The notes below the pieces were generated by a model. The model was not told where the DNA came from and made no database searches. It was given only the letters and a program-made list of their open reading frames with translations. Source: Citrobacter sp. Cu233 (GTDB lineage: Bacteria; Pseudomonadota; Gammaproteobacteria; Enterobacterales; Enterobacteriaceae). From it: DNA of 32,844 nt. Shown one piece after another: positions 19,062 through 31,818 of the stretch (the first letter of the stretch is position 1; each line of letters opens with the position of its first letter). The translations under genes were made by a program, and so were the position numbers. The stretch spans positions 1-32,844 of the forward strand of contig NZ_JAOWIF010000032.1 of NCBI RefSeq assembly GCF_030332225.1, written 5' to 3'.

Positions 19062-19379
19062 ATGGAAGAGTTAGAAACAATCATCATGGAATTACTCGTG
19101 AATGCGGGTGCAGCCCGTAGCCAGGCCCTCACAGCACTGCAACTGGCACGCAAAGGTGATTTCGCCGGTGCGAAAGTCGCAATGGCTGAATCACGTGAAT
19201 ACGTCAAACAGGCGCATAAAATCCAGACCCAACTTATCGGTATCGACGAAGGTACGGGAAAGTTACCGGTCAATCTCATCACCGTCCATTCGCAGGACCA
19301 TTTGATGAACGCGATGGTGATTCAGGATCTGGCGGGCGACATGATTGAACTTTATCGGCGCTTACCGCCGATGAATTGA
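19062..19379 (+). CDS. PTS lactose/cellobiose-family IIA subunit
   Basis: Accepts phosphate from HPr and passes it to IIB. The 105 residues form the three-helix family pattern: MEELETIIMELLVNAGAARS, KGDFAGAKVAMAESREYVKQAHKIQTQL, and the C-terminal helix with the signature VHSQDHLMNAM. H76 in this signature aligns with the phosphorylated His of LacF, and D79 with the trimer metal-binding Asp. Shine-Dalgarno GGAG is in the last codons of the IIB gene, indicating coupled expression. No IIC gene follows; the next sequence is REP DNA and the rpoC terminator. It may serve a permease elsewhere, or be a regulatory phosphocarrier. Confidence 0.92.
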   Translation: MEELETIIMELLVNAGAARSQALTALQLARKGDFAGAKVAMAESREYVKQAHKIQTQLIGIDEGTGKLPVNLITVHSQDHLMNAMVIQDLAGDMIELYRRLPPMN

Positions 19380-19385
19380 AAACAC

Positions 19386-19446
19386 AGCCGGATGGCGGCT
19401 TACAAAACAACTGTCCGTAGGCCTGATAAATACAGCGCCATCAGGC
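19386..19446 (+). repeat. REP/BIME-type repeat after the PTS genes
   Basis: GCCGGATGGCGGCTTAC (from 19387) and the opposing GTAGGCCTGATAAATACAGC plus GCCATCAGGC (19418-19445) match the two orientations of enterobacterial REP sequences (GCCGGATG..., GTAGGCC...GATAA). Together they form an inverted pair just past the IIA stop. Such BIMEs typically sit at transcript 3' ends. Confidence 0.75.
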
Positions 19447-19449
19447 ATA

Positions 19450-19475
19450 AAAAAACCCGCCGAAGCGGGTTTTTT
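19450..19475. terminator. Terminator of the rpoBC operon (bidirectional)
   Basis: AAAAAACCCGC, loop CGAA, GCGGGTTTTTT form an 11-bp stem with T-runs in both directions. It lies 17 bases beyond the rpoC stop and can also end PTS transcription from the other side. Confidence 0.93.
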
Positions 19476-19492
19476 ATTAGGGTCAACAACGA

Positions 19493-22400
19493 TTAATCGT
19501 TATCAGAACCGCCCAGACCTGCGTTCAACAGTTCTGCCAGACTGGCAGAAGCATCTTCAGCAGTGACCTGCGGAGCAGCTGGCAGTTCGCCTGCTGCGCG
19601 GCGGCGCATACGATCCTGGTGGTACGCATAACCCGTACCAGCCGGGATCAGACGACCCACGATGACGTTCTCTTTCAGACCGCGCAGTTCGTCACGTTTG
19701 CCCGCAACGGCCGCTTCGGTCAGCACGCGAGTCGTCTCCTGGAATGATGCCGCGGAGATGAAGGACTCGGTTGCCAGAGACGCTTTGGTGATACCCAGCA
19801 GATCGCGGGAGAATGTTGCACCCACTTTGCCGTTCGCTTCCAGCTCGCGGTTAGCGATCTTGACGCGGGAGTATTCAACCTGCTCGCCTTCGAGGAAGTC
19901 GGAGCTACCAGCATTTTCGATGGTTGCTTTACGCAGCATCTGACGAACGATAACTTCGATGTGTTTATCGTTAATCTTAACACCCTGCAGACGGTATACG
20001 TCCTGAACTTCGTTAACGATGTAACGAGTTACAGCATGAACACCACGCAGACGCAGGATATCGTGCGGCGCTTCCGGACCGTCGGAAACGACGTCACCAC
20101 GTTCTACACGTTCACCTTCGAACACGTTGAGCTGACGCCATTTCGGAATCATCTCTTCGTACGGTTCGCTGCCATCTACCGGAGTGATAACCAGACGACG
20201 CTTACCTTTGGTTTCTTTACCGAAGGAAATGATGCCGCTAATTTCCGCAAGGATTGCCGGCTCTTTCGGACGACGGGCTTCGAACAGATCCGCAACGCGC
20301 GGCAGACCACCGGTGATATCCTTGGTACCGCCGGATTCCTGCGGAACACGCGCCAGGGTGTCACCAGAGCTGATCTGTACGCCATCTTCCAGCTGAACAA
20401 TCGCTTTACCCGGCAGGAAGTACTGAGCAGGCATGTCGGTGCCTGGGATCAGAACGTCGTTGCCCTGAGCATCAACAATTTTCAGTGCCGGACGCAGGTC
20501 TTTACCACCCGCAGTACGCTCTGCAGAATCCAGAACCACCAGAGAAGACAGACCGGTCAGCTCGTCGGTCTGACGAGTAATGGTCTGGCCGTCGATCATG
20601 TCAGTGAAGCGGACGAAACCACTCACTTCGGTGATAACCGGCATGGTATGCGGATCCCAGTTTGCGACGGTTTCGCCGCCAGCAACCTGTTCGCCATCAC
20701 CTTTCGCCATAACAGAGCCGTAAGGCACTTTATAGCTTTCTTTGGTACGGCCGAATTCGTCGATCAGTTTCAGTTCGGTGTTACGTGAGGTGATAACCAG
20801 TTTACCGCTGGAGTTCACAACCGACTTCGCATTGCTCAGACGGATGCTACCTTTGTTTTTCACCTGGATGCTGGATTCAGCAGCCGCACGAGATGCCGCA
20901 CCACCGATGTGGAACGTACGCATTGTCAGCTGTGTACCCGGTTCACCGATGGACTGTGCCGCGATAACACCGATTGCTTCACCTTTGTTGATGATGTGGC
21001 CACGCGCCAGGTCACGACCGTAGCAGTGCGCACATACACCAAAGTCGGTGTCACAGGATACAACGGAACGAACTTTGACGGAGTCAACGGAGTTCTCTTC
21101 CAGCAGGTCACACCACTGTTCGTGCAGCAGCGTATTGCGAGGAACCAGAATATCCGCCGTACCCGGCTTCAGAACGTCTTCAGCAGTCACACGACCCAGC
21201 ACGCGATCGCGCAGCGGCTCTTTAACGTCACCACCCTCGATAACCGGGGTCATGGTGATGCCTTCCAGCGTGCCACAATCGTCTTCAGTAACAACCAGGT
21301 CCTGCGCGACGTCAACCAGACGACGAGTCAGATAACCGGAGTTCGCTGTTTTCAGTGCGGTATCCGCCAGACCTTTACGCGCACCGTGAGTGGAGATGAA
21401 GTACTGGAGTACGTTCAGACCTTCACGGAAGTTCGCGGTGATTGGCGTTTCGATGATGGAGCCATCTGGCTTCGCCATCAGACCACGCATACCTGCCAGC
21501 TGACGAATCTGTGCTGCAGAACCACGCGCACCGGAGTCGGCCATCATGTAGATGCTGTTGAAGGAAACCTGCTGCTCTTCCTGACCGTCACGGTTAATAA
21601 CGGTTTCGGTTTGCAGGTTATCCATCATCGCTTTGGATACACGATCGTTCGCCGCAGCCCAGATATCGATAACTTTGTTATAGCGTTCGCCCGCGGTTAC
21701 CAGACCAGACTGGAACTGCTCCTGGATCTCAGCAACTTCAGCTTCTGCTTCAGAGATGATCTCGTGTTTCTTCTCTGGGATGACCATGTCATCAATACCA
21801 ACAGATGCACCTGAACGCGCTGCATAAGCAAAGCCGGTGTACATTGTCTGGTCAGCGAAGATAACGGTCGGCTTCAGGCCCAGAATGCGGTAACAGGTGT
21901 TCAGCATTTTGGAGATAGCTTTCTTGCCCAGCGCCTGGTTGACGATGGAGAAAGGCAGACCTTTCGGTACGATCATCCACAGAATGGCACGGCCAACGGT
22001 CGTGTCTTTCAGGCTGGTTTTCGCAACGAATTCGCCGTTTTCATCTTTTTCATATTCGGTGATACGCACTTTAACGCGCGCATGCAGAGAGGCCAGACCT
22101 GCGCGATAAATACGCTCAGCTTCTTTCGGGCCAGTCAGCACCATGCCTTCGCCTTTGGCGTTAACACAGTCACGGGTCATGTAGTACAGACCCAATACCA
22201 CGTCCTGAGACGGAACGATGATAGGTTCGCCGTTCGCTGGGGACAGGATGTTGTTGGTAGACATCATCAACGCACGCGCTTCGAGCTGAGCTTCCAGCGT
22301 CAGCGGTACGTGAACAGCCATCTGGTCACCATCGAAGTCGGCGTTATATGCCGCACAAACCAGCGGGTGCAGCTGGATAGCTTTACCTTCGATCAGTACC

Positions 22401-23716
22401 GGTTCAAATGCCTGGATACCCAGACGGTGCAGTGTTGGTGCACGGTTCAGCAGTACCGGGTGTTCGCGGATAACTTCGTCCAGGATATCCCAAACGACAG
22501 CTTCTTCGCGCTCAACCATTTTCTTAGCGGCTTTGATGGTGGTGGCGAGGCCACGCAGTTCCAGTTTGCCGTAGATGAACGGTTTGAACAGTTCCAGTGC
22601 CATTTTCTTCGGCAGACCGCACTGATGCAGACGCAGGTATGGACCTACGGTGATGACAGAACGACCGGAGTAGTCAACACGCTTACCGAGCAGGTTCTGA
22701 CGGAAACGACCCTGTTTACCTTTGATCATGTCGGCCAAAGATTTCAGAGGACGTTTGTTAGAACCGGTGATCGCACGACCGCGACGACCGTTATCCAGCA
22801 GGGCGTCGACCGCTTCCTGCAGCATACGTTTTTCGTTGCGTACGATGATGTCCGGCGCAGCCAGATCCAGCAGACGTTTCAGACGGTTGTTACGGTTGAT
22901 CACGCGACGATACAGATCGTTCAGATCTGAGGTTGCGAAACGACCACCATCCAGCGGAACCAGCGGACGCAGATCTGGCGGCAGAACCGGCAGAACGGTC
23001 AGGATCATCCACTCTGGCTTGTTGCCAGACTGTACGAAGGCTTCCAGCAGTTTGATACGCTTGGTCAGCTTCTTACGCTTGGTTTCGGAGTTGGTTTCGT
23101 TCAGCTCTTCGCGCAGAGTTTCACACTCTTGCTCCAGATCCATGCTCTTCAGCAGGGCCTGGATAGCTTCCGCACCCATCTTCGCGTCGAATTCGTCACC
23201 GAACTCTTCCAGCGCGTCCAGATACTGCTCTTCAGTCAGGATCTGTTGACGTTCCAGATTAGTCATACCGCCTTCGATAACAACATAAGATTCGAAGTAC
23301 AGTACGCGTTCGATATCACGCAGTGGCATATCGAGCAGCAGACCGATACGGGACGGCAGAGATTTCAGGAACCAGATATGAGCAGTCGGAGACGCCAGCT
23401 CGATGTGGCCCATACGCTCACGGCGTACTTTAGTCTGGGTCACTTCAACGCCGCACTTCTCACAGATCACACCACGGTGTTTCAGGCGCTTGTACTTACC
23501 GCACAGGCACTCATAGTCTTTTACCGGCCCAAAGATACGGGCGCAGAAAAGGCCGTCACGCTCAGGTTTGAACGTACGGTAGTTGATGGTTTCCGGCTTC
23601 TTAACTTCACCGAAAGACCATGAACGGATCATGTCTGGCGAGGCCAGCGCAATTTTGATCGCATCAAACTCTTCGGTTTTAGTCTGCGCTTTCAGAAACT
23701 TTAATAAATCTTTCAC
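19493..23716 (-). CDS. rpoC: RNA polymerase beta' subunit RpoC
   Basis: Catalytic subunit of RNA polymerase, 1407 residues as in E. coli. The N-terminal zinc ribbon shows CLCGKY and CEKCGV; the active-site magnesium loop is NADFDGDQM; the second zinc site is made of [11 protein letters not shown] with an upstream Cys; the trigger-loop region reads [15 protein letters not shown]. The C-terminus ends [12 protein letters not shown]. Start ATG 23716 ([20 protein letters not shown]) is 76 bases downstream of rpoB, the usual spacing. It is the final gene of the rplJL-rpoBC unit and ends before a strong terminator. No frameshift is seen. Confidence 0.99.
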   Translation of the reverse strand: MKDLLKFLKAQTKTEEFDAIKIALASPDMIRSWSFGEVKKPETINYRTFKPERDGLFCARIFGPVKDYECLCGKYKRLKHRGVICEKCGVEVTQTKVRRERMGHIELASPTAHIWFLKSLPSRIGLLLDMPLRDIERVLYFESYVVIEGGMTNLERQQILTEEQYLDALEEFGDEFDAKMGAEAIQALLKSMDLEQECETLREELNETNSETKRKKLTKRIKLLEAFVQSGNKPEWMILTVLPVLPPDLRPLVPLDGGRFATSDLNDLYRRVINRNNRLKRLLDLAAPDIIVRNEKRMLQEAVDALLDNGRRGRAITGSNKRPLKSLADMIKGKQGRFRQNLLGKRVDYSGRSVITVGPYLRLHQCGLPKKMALELFKPFIYGKLELRGLATTIKAAKKMVEREEAVVWDILDEVIREHPVLLNRAPTLHRLGIQAFEPVLIEGKAIQLHPLVCAAYNADFDGDQMAVHVPLTLEAQLEARALMMSTNNILSPANGEPIIVPSQDVVLGLYYMTRDCVNAKGEGMVLTGPKEAERIYRAGLASLHARVKVRITEYEKDENGEFVAKTSLKDTTVGRAILWMIVPKGLPFSIVNQALGKKAISKMLNTCYRILGLKPTVIFADQTMYTGFAYAARSGASVGIDDMVIPEKKHEIISEAEAEVAEIQEQFQSGLVTAGERYNKVIDIWAAANDRVSKAMMDNLQTETVINRDGQEEQQVSFNSIYMMADSGARGSAAQIRQLAGMRGLMAKPDGSIIETPITANFREGLNVLQYFISTHGARKGLADTALKTANSGYLTRRLVDVAQDLVVTEDDCGTLEGITMTPVIEGGDVKEPLRDRVLGRVTAEDVLKPGTADILVPRNTLLHEQWCDLLEENSVDSVKVRSVVSCDTDFGVCAHCYGRDLARGHIINKGEAIGVIAAQSIGEPGTQLTMRTFHIGGAASRAAAESSIQVKNKGSIRLSNAKSVVNSSGKLVITSRNTELKLIDEFGRTKESYKVPYGSVMAKGDGEQVAGGETVANWDPHTMPVITEVSGFVRFTDMIDGQTITRQTDELTGLSSLVVLDSAERTAGGKDLRPALKIVDAQGNDVLIPGTDMPAQYFLPGKAIVQLEDGVQISSGDTLARVPQESGGTKDITGGLPRVADLFEARRPKEPAILAEISGIISFGKETKGKRRLVITPVDGSEPYEEMIPKWRQLNVFEGERVERGDVVSDGPEAPHDILRLRGVHAVTRYIVNEVQDVYRLQGVKINDKHIEVIVRQMLRKATIENAGSSDFLEGEQVEYSRVKIANRELEANGKVGATFSRDLLGITKASLATESFISAASFQETTRVLTEAAVAGKRDELRGLKENVIVGRLIPAGTGYAYHQDRMRRRAAGELPAAPQVTAEDASASLAELLNAGLGGSDND

Positions 23717-23792
23717 GGATTTGCTCCCGTCGGAGTTAGCACAATCTGGCGCTGGCGGTTAAGCCAGCACCAGTGACCTGTTTGATCGAGAG

Positions 23793-26700
23793 TTACTCGT
23801 CTTCCAGCTCGATGTTGATACCCAGCGAACGAATCTCTTTCAACAGTACGTTGAAGGATTCTGGCATGCCTGGTTCCATCTGATGGTTGCCGTCCACGAT
23901 GTTCTTATACATCTTAGTACGACCGTTCACGTCATCAGACTTAACGGTGAGCATTTCCTGCAGGGTGTATGCTGCGCCATATGCTTCAAGCGCCCACACT
24001 TCCATCTCCCCGAAGCGCTGACCACCGAACTGCGCCTTACCACCCAGCGGCTGCTGAGTAACCAGGCTGTAAGAACCGGTAGAACGCGCATGCATCTTGT
24101 CATCAACCAGGTGGTTCAGTTTCAGCATGTACATGTAGCCAACGGTAACCTGGCGCTCGAACTGCTCACCGGTACGACCGTCGAACAGCGTGATCTGACC
24201 GGAAGTCGGCAGGCCACCCAGCTGTAACAGTTCCTTGATTTCAGACTCTTTCGCACCGTCGAACACCGGCGTTGCGATCGGCATACCTTTTTTCAGGTTT
24301 TCAGCCAGACGCAGAACTTCTTCATCGCTGAAGGTATTCAGGTCAACTTTCTGACGAACATCTGAACCCAGATCGTAAGCACGCTGGATGAATTCGCGCA
24401 GTTTCGCGACTTCCTGCTGCTGTTTCAGCATGGCGTTGATCTTATCGCCGATACCTTTCGCAGCCATACCCAGGTGGGTTTCAAGGATCTGACCGATGTT
24501 CATACGCGATGGTACGCCCAGCGGGTTCAGTACGATGTCTACCGGCGTACCGTTAGCATCGTGTGGCATATCTTCGATCGGGTTGATCTTAGAAATTACA
24601 CCCTTGTTACCGTGACGACCTGCCATTTTATCACCAGGCTGGATCCGACGTTTAACCGCCAGATAAACCTTAACAATCTTCAGCACGCCCGGTGCCAGAT
24701 CGTCGCCCTGAGTGATTTTACGGCGTTTCGCTTCGAGTTTTTTCTCGAATTCGTGTTTCAGTTCGTCGTACTGCTCAGCCAGTTGTTCCAGCTGATTCTG
24801 TTTCTCTTCGTCGGTCAGGCCGAGTTCCAACCAGCGATCGCGTGGCAGTTTGTCGAGCTTCTCAGCTTCAACACCACCGGCAACCAGCACAGCGTAGATA
24901 CGGCTGAACAGGCCAGCTTCGAGGATCTGCAGTTCTTCAGACAGGTCTTTTTTCGCCTGCTTCAGCTGCATTTCTTCGATTTCCAGCGCACGTTTGTCTT
25001 TTTCTACGCCATCGCGAGTAAAGACCTGAACGTCGATAATCGTACCGGAAACACCGTTTGGCACGCGCAGAGAAGAGTCTTTAACGTCAGACGCTTTCTC
25101 ACCGAAGATCGCACGCAGCAGTTTCTCTTCTGGGGTCAGCTGGGTTTCACCTTTCGGCGTTACCTTACCTACCAGAATGTCGCCACCGGTCACTTCCGCA
25201 CCGATATAAACGATACCGGATTCATCCAGTTTGGAGAGCGCAGCTTCACCCACGTTCGGGATGTCAGCGGTGATCTCTTCCGGCCCCAGCTTGGTGTCAC
25301 GGGACACACATGCCAGTTCCTGAATGTGGATGGTGGTGAAACGGTCTTCCTGGACAACACGCTCGGATACGAGGATGGAGTCTTCGAAGTTGTAACCGTT
25401 CCATGGCATGAATGCCACGCGCATGTTCTGACCCAGTGCCAGTTCACCGAGGTCGGTGGACGGACCGTCAGCCAGCACATCACCACGTTCAACCGGTTCG
25501 CCCAGAGACACACACGGCATCTGGTTGATACAGGTGTTCTGGTTAGAACGGGTGTATTTGGTCAGGTTATAAATGTCGATACCTGCTTCGCCCGGGTACA
25601 TCTCGTCTTCGTTAACTTTGATAACGATACGGGAAGCATCCACGTACTGAACAGTACCGCCACGTTTCGCAACTGCAGTAACACCGGAGTCAACGGCAAC
25701 AGCACGTTCCATACCGGTACCAACCAGCGGCTTATCAGCACGCAGGGTCGGAACCGCCTGACGTTGCATGTTCGCACCCATCAATGCACGGTTGGCGTCA
25801 TCGTGTTCCAGGAACGGGATCAGGGACGCACCGACGGAAACCACCTGCTGGGTGGATACGTCCATGTAGTCAACCTGGTCGCGGCTGAACAAGCTGGATT
25901 CGCCTTTGCTACGGCAGGTAACCAGATCTTCTACAAAGTGGCCTTCGTCATCCAGGTTGGAGTTCGCCTGAGCGATAACGTAGTTGCCTTCTTCAATAGC
26001 AGACAGGTAATGAATTTCGTCAGTTACAACACCGTCGGTCACTTTACGGTACGGAGTCTCGAGGAAGCCGTATTCGTTAGTCTGTGCATACACGGACAGG
26101 GAGTTGATCAGACCGATGTTCGGACCTTCAGGCGTTTCGATTGGACATACGCGACCGTAGTGGGTCGGGTGTACGTCTCGAACTTCGAAGCCTGCGCGTT
26201 CACGGGTCAGACCGCCTGGGCCGAGTGCGGAGATACGACGTTTGTGCGTAATCTCAGACAGCGGGTTGTTCTGGTCCATAAACTGAGACAGCTGGCTGGA
26301 ACCGAAGAACTCTTTCACTGCTGCAGAAATCGGCTTGGCGTTGATCATATCCTGAGGCATCAGGGTATCCAGATCGCCCAGAGACAGACGCTCTTTCACC
26401 GCACGCTCAACACGTACCAGGCCAACGCGGAATTGGTTTTCCGCCATTTCGCCTACGGAACGGATACGACGGTTGCCAAGGTGGTCGATATCATCGACTT
26501 CGCCTTTACCGTTACGGATATCGATGAGCTTCTTCATCACTTCAATGATGTCGTCTTTGCTCAGGATACCGGAACCTTCGATTTCGTCGCGCAGCAGAGA
26601 ACGGTTGAACTTCATACGACCAACCGCAGACAGGTCATAGCGGTCTTCGGAGAAGAACAGGTTCTCGAACAGGCTTTCAGCAGCTTCGCGTGTCGGCGGC

Positions 26701-27821
26701 TCACCAGGGCGCATCATACGGTAGATTTCTACCAGTGCGCTCAGACGATCGTTGGTTGGGTCGACACGTACAGTTTCAGAAATGTACGGACCGTGGTCCA
26801 GATCGTTAGTGAACAGCGTTTCGATACGCTTGTGGCCAGACTGGCTCAGCTTAGCCAGCAGATCCAGGCTCAGCTCCATGTTAGCTGCGCAGATCAACTC
26901 GCCAGTGGATTCGTCAACGTAGTCTTTAGCCGCAACTTTACCCGCAATGTATTCAACCGGAACTTCGATATGCTTGATATCGTCTTTTTCCAGTTGGCGA
27001 ATGTGGCGCGCAGTGATGCGACGACCTTTTTCAACGTAGACTTTGCCGTTAGCTTCAATGTCAAAGGAGGCGGTTTCACCACGCAGGCGTTCCGGCACCA
27101 GTTCCATCTGCAGCTTGTTGTCGCGAATTTCGAAAACAACTTTCTCAAAGAACAGATCCAGAATCTGCTCAGTGGTGTAGTTCAGTGCACGCAGAATAAT
27201 GGTCGCTGGCAGTTTGCGGCGACGGTCAATACGTACGAACAGGTTGTCCTTCGGATCGAATTCGAAGTCCAGCCAGGAACCACGGTAAGGAATGATGCGC
27301 GCGTTATACAGCACTTTACCCGAAGAATGGGTTTTACCTTTATCGGAGTCAAAGAAGACGCCAGGACTACGGTGCAGCTGAGAAACGATAACACGCTCAG
27401 TACCGTTGATAACAAAGGTACCGTTGTCAGTCATGAGCGGAATTTCGCCCATGTAGACTTCTTGTTCTTTAATGTCTTTAACGGTGCCTTCCGGCGCTTC
27501 GCGCTCGTAGATCACCAGACGCAGTTTTACGCGCAGCGGTGCGGAATAGGTCACGCCACGGATCTGACATTCCTGAACGTCAAACACCGGTTCGCCAAGG
27601 CGGTAGCTGACGTATTGCAGCTCGGAATTACCGCTGTAGCTCTGAATCGGGAAAACGGAACGGAAAGCTGCTTCCAGACCATACTGCCCTTCAGGATCTT
27701 GCTCGATGAACTTCTGAAACGAGTCAAGCTGGATAGAAAGGAGATAAGGTATGTCCAACACTTGTGGACGTTTACCAAAATCCTTACGAATACGTTTTTT
27801 CTCGGTATAGGAGTAAACCAT
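23793..27821 (-). CDS. rpoB: RNA polymerase beta subunit RpoB
   Basis: Second catalytic subunit of RNA polymerase, 1342 residues as in E. coli. Conserved regions are intact from [19 protein letters not shown] to the C-terminal [11 protein letters not shown], including [12 protein letters not shown]. The rifampicin cluster reads [20 protein letters not shown] with [11 protein letters not shown], which is the wild-type sequence at the main resistance positions (Asp516, His526 and Ser531 in E. coli numbering). A long open frame on the opposite strand is a codon-use artefact. Expression depends on read-through of the rplL-rpoB attenuator. Confidence 0.99.
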   Translation of the reverse strand: MVYSYTEKKRIRKDFGKRPQVLDIPYLLSIQLDSFQKFIEQDPEGQYGLEAAFRSVFPIQSYSGNSELQYVSYRLGEPVFDVQECQIRGVTYSAPLRVKLRLVIYEREAPEGTVKDIKEQEVYMGEIPLMTDNGTFVINGTERVIVSQLHRSPGVFFDSDKGKTHSSGKVLYNARIIPYRGSWLDFEFDPKDNLFVRIDRRRKLPATIILRALNYTTEQILDLFFEKVVFEIRDNKLQMELVPERLRGETASFDIEANGKVYVEKGRRITARHIRQLEKDDIKHIEVPVEYIAGKVAAKDYVDESTGELICAANMELSLDLLAKLSQSGHKRIETLFTNDLDHGPYISETVRVDPTNDRLSALVEIYRMMRPGEPPTREAAESLFENLFFSEDRYDLSAVGRMKFNRSLLRDEIEGSGILSKDDIIEVMKKLIDIRNGKGEVDDIDHLGNRRIRSVGEMAENQFRVGLVRVERAVKERLSLGDLDTLMPQDMINAKPISAAVKEFFGSSQLSQFMDQNNPLSEITHKRRISALGPGGLTRERAGFEVRDVHPTHYGRVCPIETPEGPNIGLINSLSVYAQTNEYGFLETPYRKVTDGVVTDEIHYLSAIEEGNYVIAQANSNLDDEGHFVEDLVTCRSKGESSLFSRDQVDYMDVSTQQVVSVGASLIPFLEHDDANRALMGANMQRQAVPTLRADKPLVGTGMERAVAVDSGVTAVAKRGGTVQYVDASRIVIKVNEDEMYPGEAGIDIYNLTKYTRSNQNTCINQMPCVSLGEPVERGDVLADGPSTDLGELALGQNMRVAFMPWNGYNFEDSILVSERVVQEDRFTTIHIQELACVSRDTKLGPEEITADIPNVGEAALSKLDESGIVYIGAEVTGGDILVGKVTPKGETQLTPEEKLLRAIFGEKASDVKDSSLRVPNGVSGTIIDVQVFTRDGVEKDKRALEIEEMQLKQAKKDLSEELQILEAGLFSRIYAVLVAGGVEAEKLDKLPRDRWLELGLTDEEKQNQLEQLAEQYDELKHEFEKKLEAKRRKITQGDDLAPGVLKIVKVYLAVKRRIQPGDKMAGRHGNKGVISKINPIEDMPHDANGTPVDIVLNPLGVPSRMNIGQILETHLGMAAKGIGDKINAMLKQQQEVAKLREFIQRAYDLGSDVRQKVDLNTFSDEEVLRLAENLKKGMPIATPVFDGAKESEIKELLQLGGLPTSGQITLFDGRTGEQFERQVTVGYMYMLKLNHLVDDKMHARSTGSYSLVTQQPLGGKAQFGGQRFGEMEVWALEAYGAAYTLQEMLTVKSDDVNGRTKMYKNIVDGNHQMEPGMPESFNVLLKEIRSLGINIELEDE

Positions 27822-28141
27822 TAGGGTTCCTCAGCTCGCTGACAAGTCGACCCATCTGTCCGACGAAGGGACAGTTTGTGCAACACTATTTTGTTGACCG
27901 GAAAATCGAATACTTTCCGCAATGCCTGTTGCTATCACGCTTAAACCATTTCATTGCGATTTACACAGAACTGACGCTCTGTCGCAGTATATTAAGGCGT
28001 CGATAGAAACAAGCATTGAAAGGCACAGCAGTAGTCAAACAGTGTGAAATGCTACTGGCGCCTTACAGCGCAAAAAGGCTGGTGACTAAAAAGTCACCAG
28101 CCATCAGCCTAATTTCTCAGGCTGCAACCAGAAAAGTTGGC
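27822..28141 (-). promoter_or_regulatory. rplL-rpoB intergenic leader
   Basis: A 320-base gap without a gene. From rplL leftwards it holds the attenuator (28072-28102), then a long hairpin whose arms are CAGTAG (28029-28034) and CTACTG (28052-28057). This corresponds to the RNase III processing site known in E. coli. The rest of the rpoB leader follows, to the AGGAACCCT ribosome-binding region. The layout matches E. coli nearly base for base as I recall it. Confidence 0.8.
28072..28102 (-). terminator. rplL-rpoB attenuator
   Basis: The arms GGCTGGTGACT (28077-28087) and AGTCACCAGCC (28092-28102) form a perfect 11-bp stem with a T5 run on the minus-strand 3' side. In E. coli the equivalent element lets only part of the transcripts from the ribosomal genes continue into rpoBC, setting the ribosome-to-polymerase ratio. 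Confidence 0.92.
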
Positions 28142-28507
<366 letters not shown>

Positions 28508-28573
28508 TTAAATTGTTCCTGAAAATCAGAATAAGTTTATACGTAAGCAGATGCTTGAATAAGATAACCGCGA

Positions 28574-29071
28574 TTAAGCAGCTTCTTTCGCATCGCGTAC
28601 AGCAGCCAGAGTACGAACCAGTTTGCCAGCCGAAGCTTCTTTCATGGTTGCCATCAGGCGTGCAATTGCTTCTTCGTAGGTCGGCAGAGTTGCCAGGCGA
28701 TCGATATTCGACGCCGTAATCAACTCACCTTCAAAGGCTGCGGCTTTGACCTCAAATTTTGCATTCGCTTTCGCGAACTCTTTGAACAGACGAGCAGCAG
28801 CGCCCGGATGTTCCATAGAGTATGCAATCAGGGTCGGACCAACAAACGTGTCTTTCAGGCACTCGAACTGAGTACCTTCAACGACGCGGCGCAGCAGGGT
28901 GTTACGAACAACACGCATGTATACGCCAGCTTCACGACCTGCTTTACGCAGTTCAGTCATTTTATCTACAGTTACGCCACGGGAATCCGCAACTACTGCA
29001 GACAGCGCGCCTTTGGCTACTTCGCTGACTTCAGCAACAATCGCTTGTTTGTCTTGAAGATTTAAAGCCAT
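28574..29071 (-). CDS. rplJ: Ribosomal protein uL10
   Basis: Base of the ribosomal stalk, binding 23S rRNA and the L7/L12 dimers; it also represses its own mRNA. From ATG 29071 the protein has 165 residues ([19 protein letters not shown] to VRDAKEAA), as in E. coli. A frame extending eleven codons upstream runs into the leader and is not homologous. The Shine-Dalgarno is CCAGGAG just before the start. The C-terminal helix ([17 protein letters not shown] onwards) is the L7/L12-binding segment. Confidence 0.98.
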   Translation of the reverse strand: MALNLQDKQAIVAEVSEVAKGALSAVVADSRGVTVDKMTELRKAGREAGVYMRVVRNTLLRRVVEGTQFECLKDTFVGPTLIAYSMEHPGAAARLFKEFAKANAKFEVKAAAFEGELITASNIDRLATLPTYEEAIARLMATMKEASAGKLVRTLAAVRDAKEAA

Positions 29072-29364
29072 TAGCTTTGCTCCTGGATGTTTGCCGGAAC
29101 TCATGTTCCGGAACTCACTTCACTCCCCCCAACGGAGAGAGCGTCTAAATACGGTGAGCAGAAACAAGCCAGAGTATCAGAAATAATCTTAGCGTTCTGT
29201 CACCGTCTACGCAGGGCATTAAGTTTCTTACGAAACACCTGCGGTCTTCGACGGAGGCCTGGATAGGCCAGGCTCCAACGAACAAATCTGTTGTCTATCA
29301 GCCGAAGCTAACAGAATCGTGGGCGAAGATTGTAGACAAAATCACCGCCCACGTAAAGCTAATC
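29072..29364 (-). promoter_or_regulatory. rplJ promoter and L10-controlled leader
   Basis: On the minus strand TTTACG (plus 29352-29357), a 17-base spacer and TACAAT (29329-29334) form the promoter immediately after the rplA stop. A leader of about 250 bases follows, with several possible hairpins, for example around GGCCTATCCAGGCC. In E. coli this leader binds the L10-L12 complex and represses rplJL translation. I did not fold it; the operator assignment is by homology of position. Confidence 0.8.
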
Positions 29365-30534
<1,170 letters not shown>

Positions 30535-30589
30535 TCAAGGAGGCTCCCCGTGATTAAATTCGTTTTACGGACAGAATCCATAAAAACAA

Positions 30590-30628
30590 AAGGCGCGAAA
30601 TTGTATTCCAATCTCGCGCCTTGTGCAA
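30590..30628 (-). promoter_or_regulatory. rplK promoter embedded in the nusG terminator hairpin
   Basis: The minus strand reads TTGCAC (plus 30623-30628), 17 bases, TACAAT (30600-30605), the classical rplK promoter. The same segment forms a 9-bp inverted repeat AAGGCGCGA (30590-30598) / TCGCGCCTT (30614-30622), followed on the minus strand by TTTGTTTTT. This can act as the nusG 3' terminator. So the -10 of the downstream promoter lies in the loop of the upstream terminator. Confidence 0.85.
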
Positions 30629-30659
30629 CGATTAAATCGTCGCTTTTTTGATCGACGTG

Positions 30660-31205
30660 TTAGGCTTTTTCAACCTGAGCGAAGTCCAGTTCAACCGGAG
30701 TCGCACGACCGAAGATCGACACGGAAACTTTCAGACGAGACTTCTCGTAATCCACTTCTTCAACCACACCGTTAAAGTCAGCGAACGGACCGTCGCTAAC
30801 ACGAACCATTTCACCTGGCTCAAACATCGTTTTCGGACGTGGTTTATCACCAACCTGCTGCAGGCGGTTCATGATCGCATCAACTTCTTTGTCGCTGATA
30901 GGTGCCGGACGGTCAGATGTACCGCCGATAAAGCCCATCACACGCGGCACGCTGCGCACCAGGTGCCAGCTCGCATCATTCATTACCATCTGGACCAGTA
31001 CATAGCCCGGGAAGAATTTACGCTCACTTTTGCGACGCTGGCCGCCACGGATTTCGACCACTTCTTCGGTCGGCACCATGACTTCACCAAACAACTCTTC
31101 CATATTTTGTAACTTGATATACTCACGCAGCGAGGTCGCTACGCGGCCTTCAAAACCGGAAAACGCCTGAACGACGTACCAGCGCTTTTTAGGGGCTTCA
31201 GACAT
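30660..31205 (-). CDS. nusG: Transcription termination/antitermination factor NusG
   Basis: Binds RNA polymerase through its N-terminal NGN domain, suppresses pausing, and links to Rho or to ribosomal protein S10 through its C-terminal KOW domain. It has 181 residues, as in E. coli. NGN features include [17 protein letters not shown] and [10 protein letters not shown]; the KOW domain begins [19 protein letters not shown]. It starts one base after the secE stop, so the two genes are coupled. Confidence 0.99.
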   Translation of the reverse strand: MSEAPKKRWYVVQAFSGFEGRVATSLREYIKLQNMEELFGEVMVPTEEVVEIRGGQRRKSERKFFPGYVLVQMVMNDASWHLVRSVPRVMGFIGGTSDRPAPISDKEVDAIMNRLQQVGDKPRPKTMFEPGEMVRVSDGPFADFNGVVEEVDYEKSRLKVSVSIFGRATPVELDFAQVEKA

Positions 31206-31206
31206 C

Positions 31207-31590
31207 TTAGAACCTCAGGCCAGTGATAAAGGATACCAGGCGAACCAGAATACCATCCAGTCCCCACAGGATCAGTGACATTACCGCAGTGACCGCAGCA
31301 ACGATCAGCGTGGTGTGCAGCGTTTCCTGGCGAGTTGGCCAAATGACCTTACGGACTTCGGTTCTCGCTTCACGGGCAAAAGCAACGGTCGCTTTACCTT
31401 TTGTCGTCAACAGCGCAACACCACCTGCTGCAGCAATCAGAATCACTACGGCCAGCGCACGCAGCGGCAGCATCATGTCACGATAGAGGTAGTTGCCAAC
31501 GATAGCTACAAGCAGCAATACAGCGACAACAACCCACTTCATCGCTTCCAGGCCGCGCCCGCTTCCTTGAGCTTCGGTATTCGCACTCAT
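31207..31590 (-). CDS. secE: Protein translocase subunit SecE
   Basis: Essential inner-membrane component of SecYEG. It has 127 residues, as in E. coli, with three transmembrane segments: about 19-36 ([18 protein letters not shown]), about 42-60 ([19 protein letters not shown]), and 93-117 at the C-terminus. The conserved amphipathic helix and hinge ([18 protein letters not shown]) precede the essential third segment. It is preceded by its own promoter region downstream of tufB. Confidence 0.98.
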   Translation of the reverse strand: MSANTEAQGSGRGLEAMKWVVVAVLLLVAIVGNYLYRDMMLPLRALAVVILIAAAGGVALLTTKGKATVAFAREARTEVRKVIWPTRQETLHTTLIVAAVTAVMSLILWGLDGILVRLVSFITGLRF

Positions 31591-31710
31591 AAACCAACCT
31601 GTCAGAAGTATCTACAAACATTTTCACCCCGCGTAAGCGAGGCGATCCAAACCGAAATGCTCTGGTGCGTTTCGGACTAAACGCCCTCTTCAGAGCCTGT
31701 CTCAGCAATG

Positions 31711-31716
31711 ATTATG
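31711..31716 (-). promoter_or_regulatory. Probable secE-nusG promoter -10
   Basis: The minus strand has CATAAT after an 8-base T-run (GTGATTTTTTTTGT), about 120 bases before the secE start and after the tufB terminator. No good -35 is visible. Position agrees with the E. coli secE promoter region. Confidence 0.5.
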
Positions 31717-31761
31717 ACAAAAAAAATCACTGATGAGCCAGGTTCTGGTGTGAAAGCGTGC

Positions 31762-31788
31762 AAAAAGGGCATCAAATGATGCCCTTTT
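31762..31788 (-). terminator. tufB terminator
   Basis: AAAAGGGCATCA (31763-31774) and TGATGCCCTTTT (31777-31788) form a near-perfect hairpin, ending in T5 on the minus strand, 31 bases beyond the tufB stop. Confidence 0.93.
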
Positions 31789-31818
31789 ATTGCGCATTGC
31801 GTCAAATGTTATCGGCAA

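Noticed and set aside
17380..19480. Insertion sequence, integron or CRISPR in the accessory interval
   Set aside because: No transposase or integrase frame, no paired terminal repeats and no spaced direct repeats were found; only REP-type sequence at its right edge.
19961..22930. Several 275-300 codon open frames on the plus strand opposite rpoC
   Set aside because: Same codon-bias artefact; composition (many Thr, Gln, Phe, Arg) is typical of reversed enterobacterial coding sequence.
26200..26320. Rifampicin-resistance mutation in rpoB
   Set aside because: The cluster residues DQNN, THKR and RRISAL match the sensitive wild-type sequence.
24474..27824. A plus-strand open frame of 1116 codons antisense to rpoB
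   Set aside because: It exactly opposes the rpoB codons; biased codon use in highly expressed genes leaves stop-free antisense frames. It has no family motifs and no promoter or ribosome-binding site that I can see.
28574..29104. rplJ with an eleven-residue longer N-terminus
   Set aside because: The extension lies in the leader upstream of the Shine-Dalgarno; ATG 29071 gives the exact family N-terminus.
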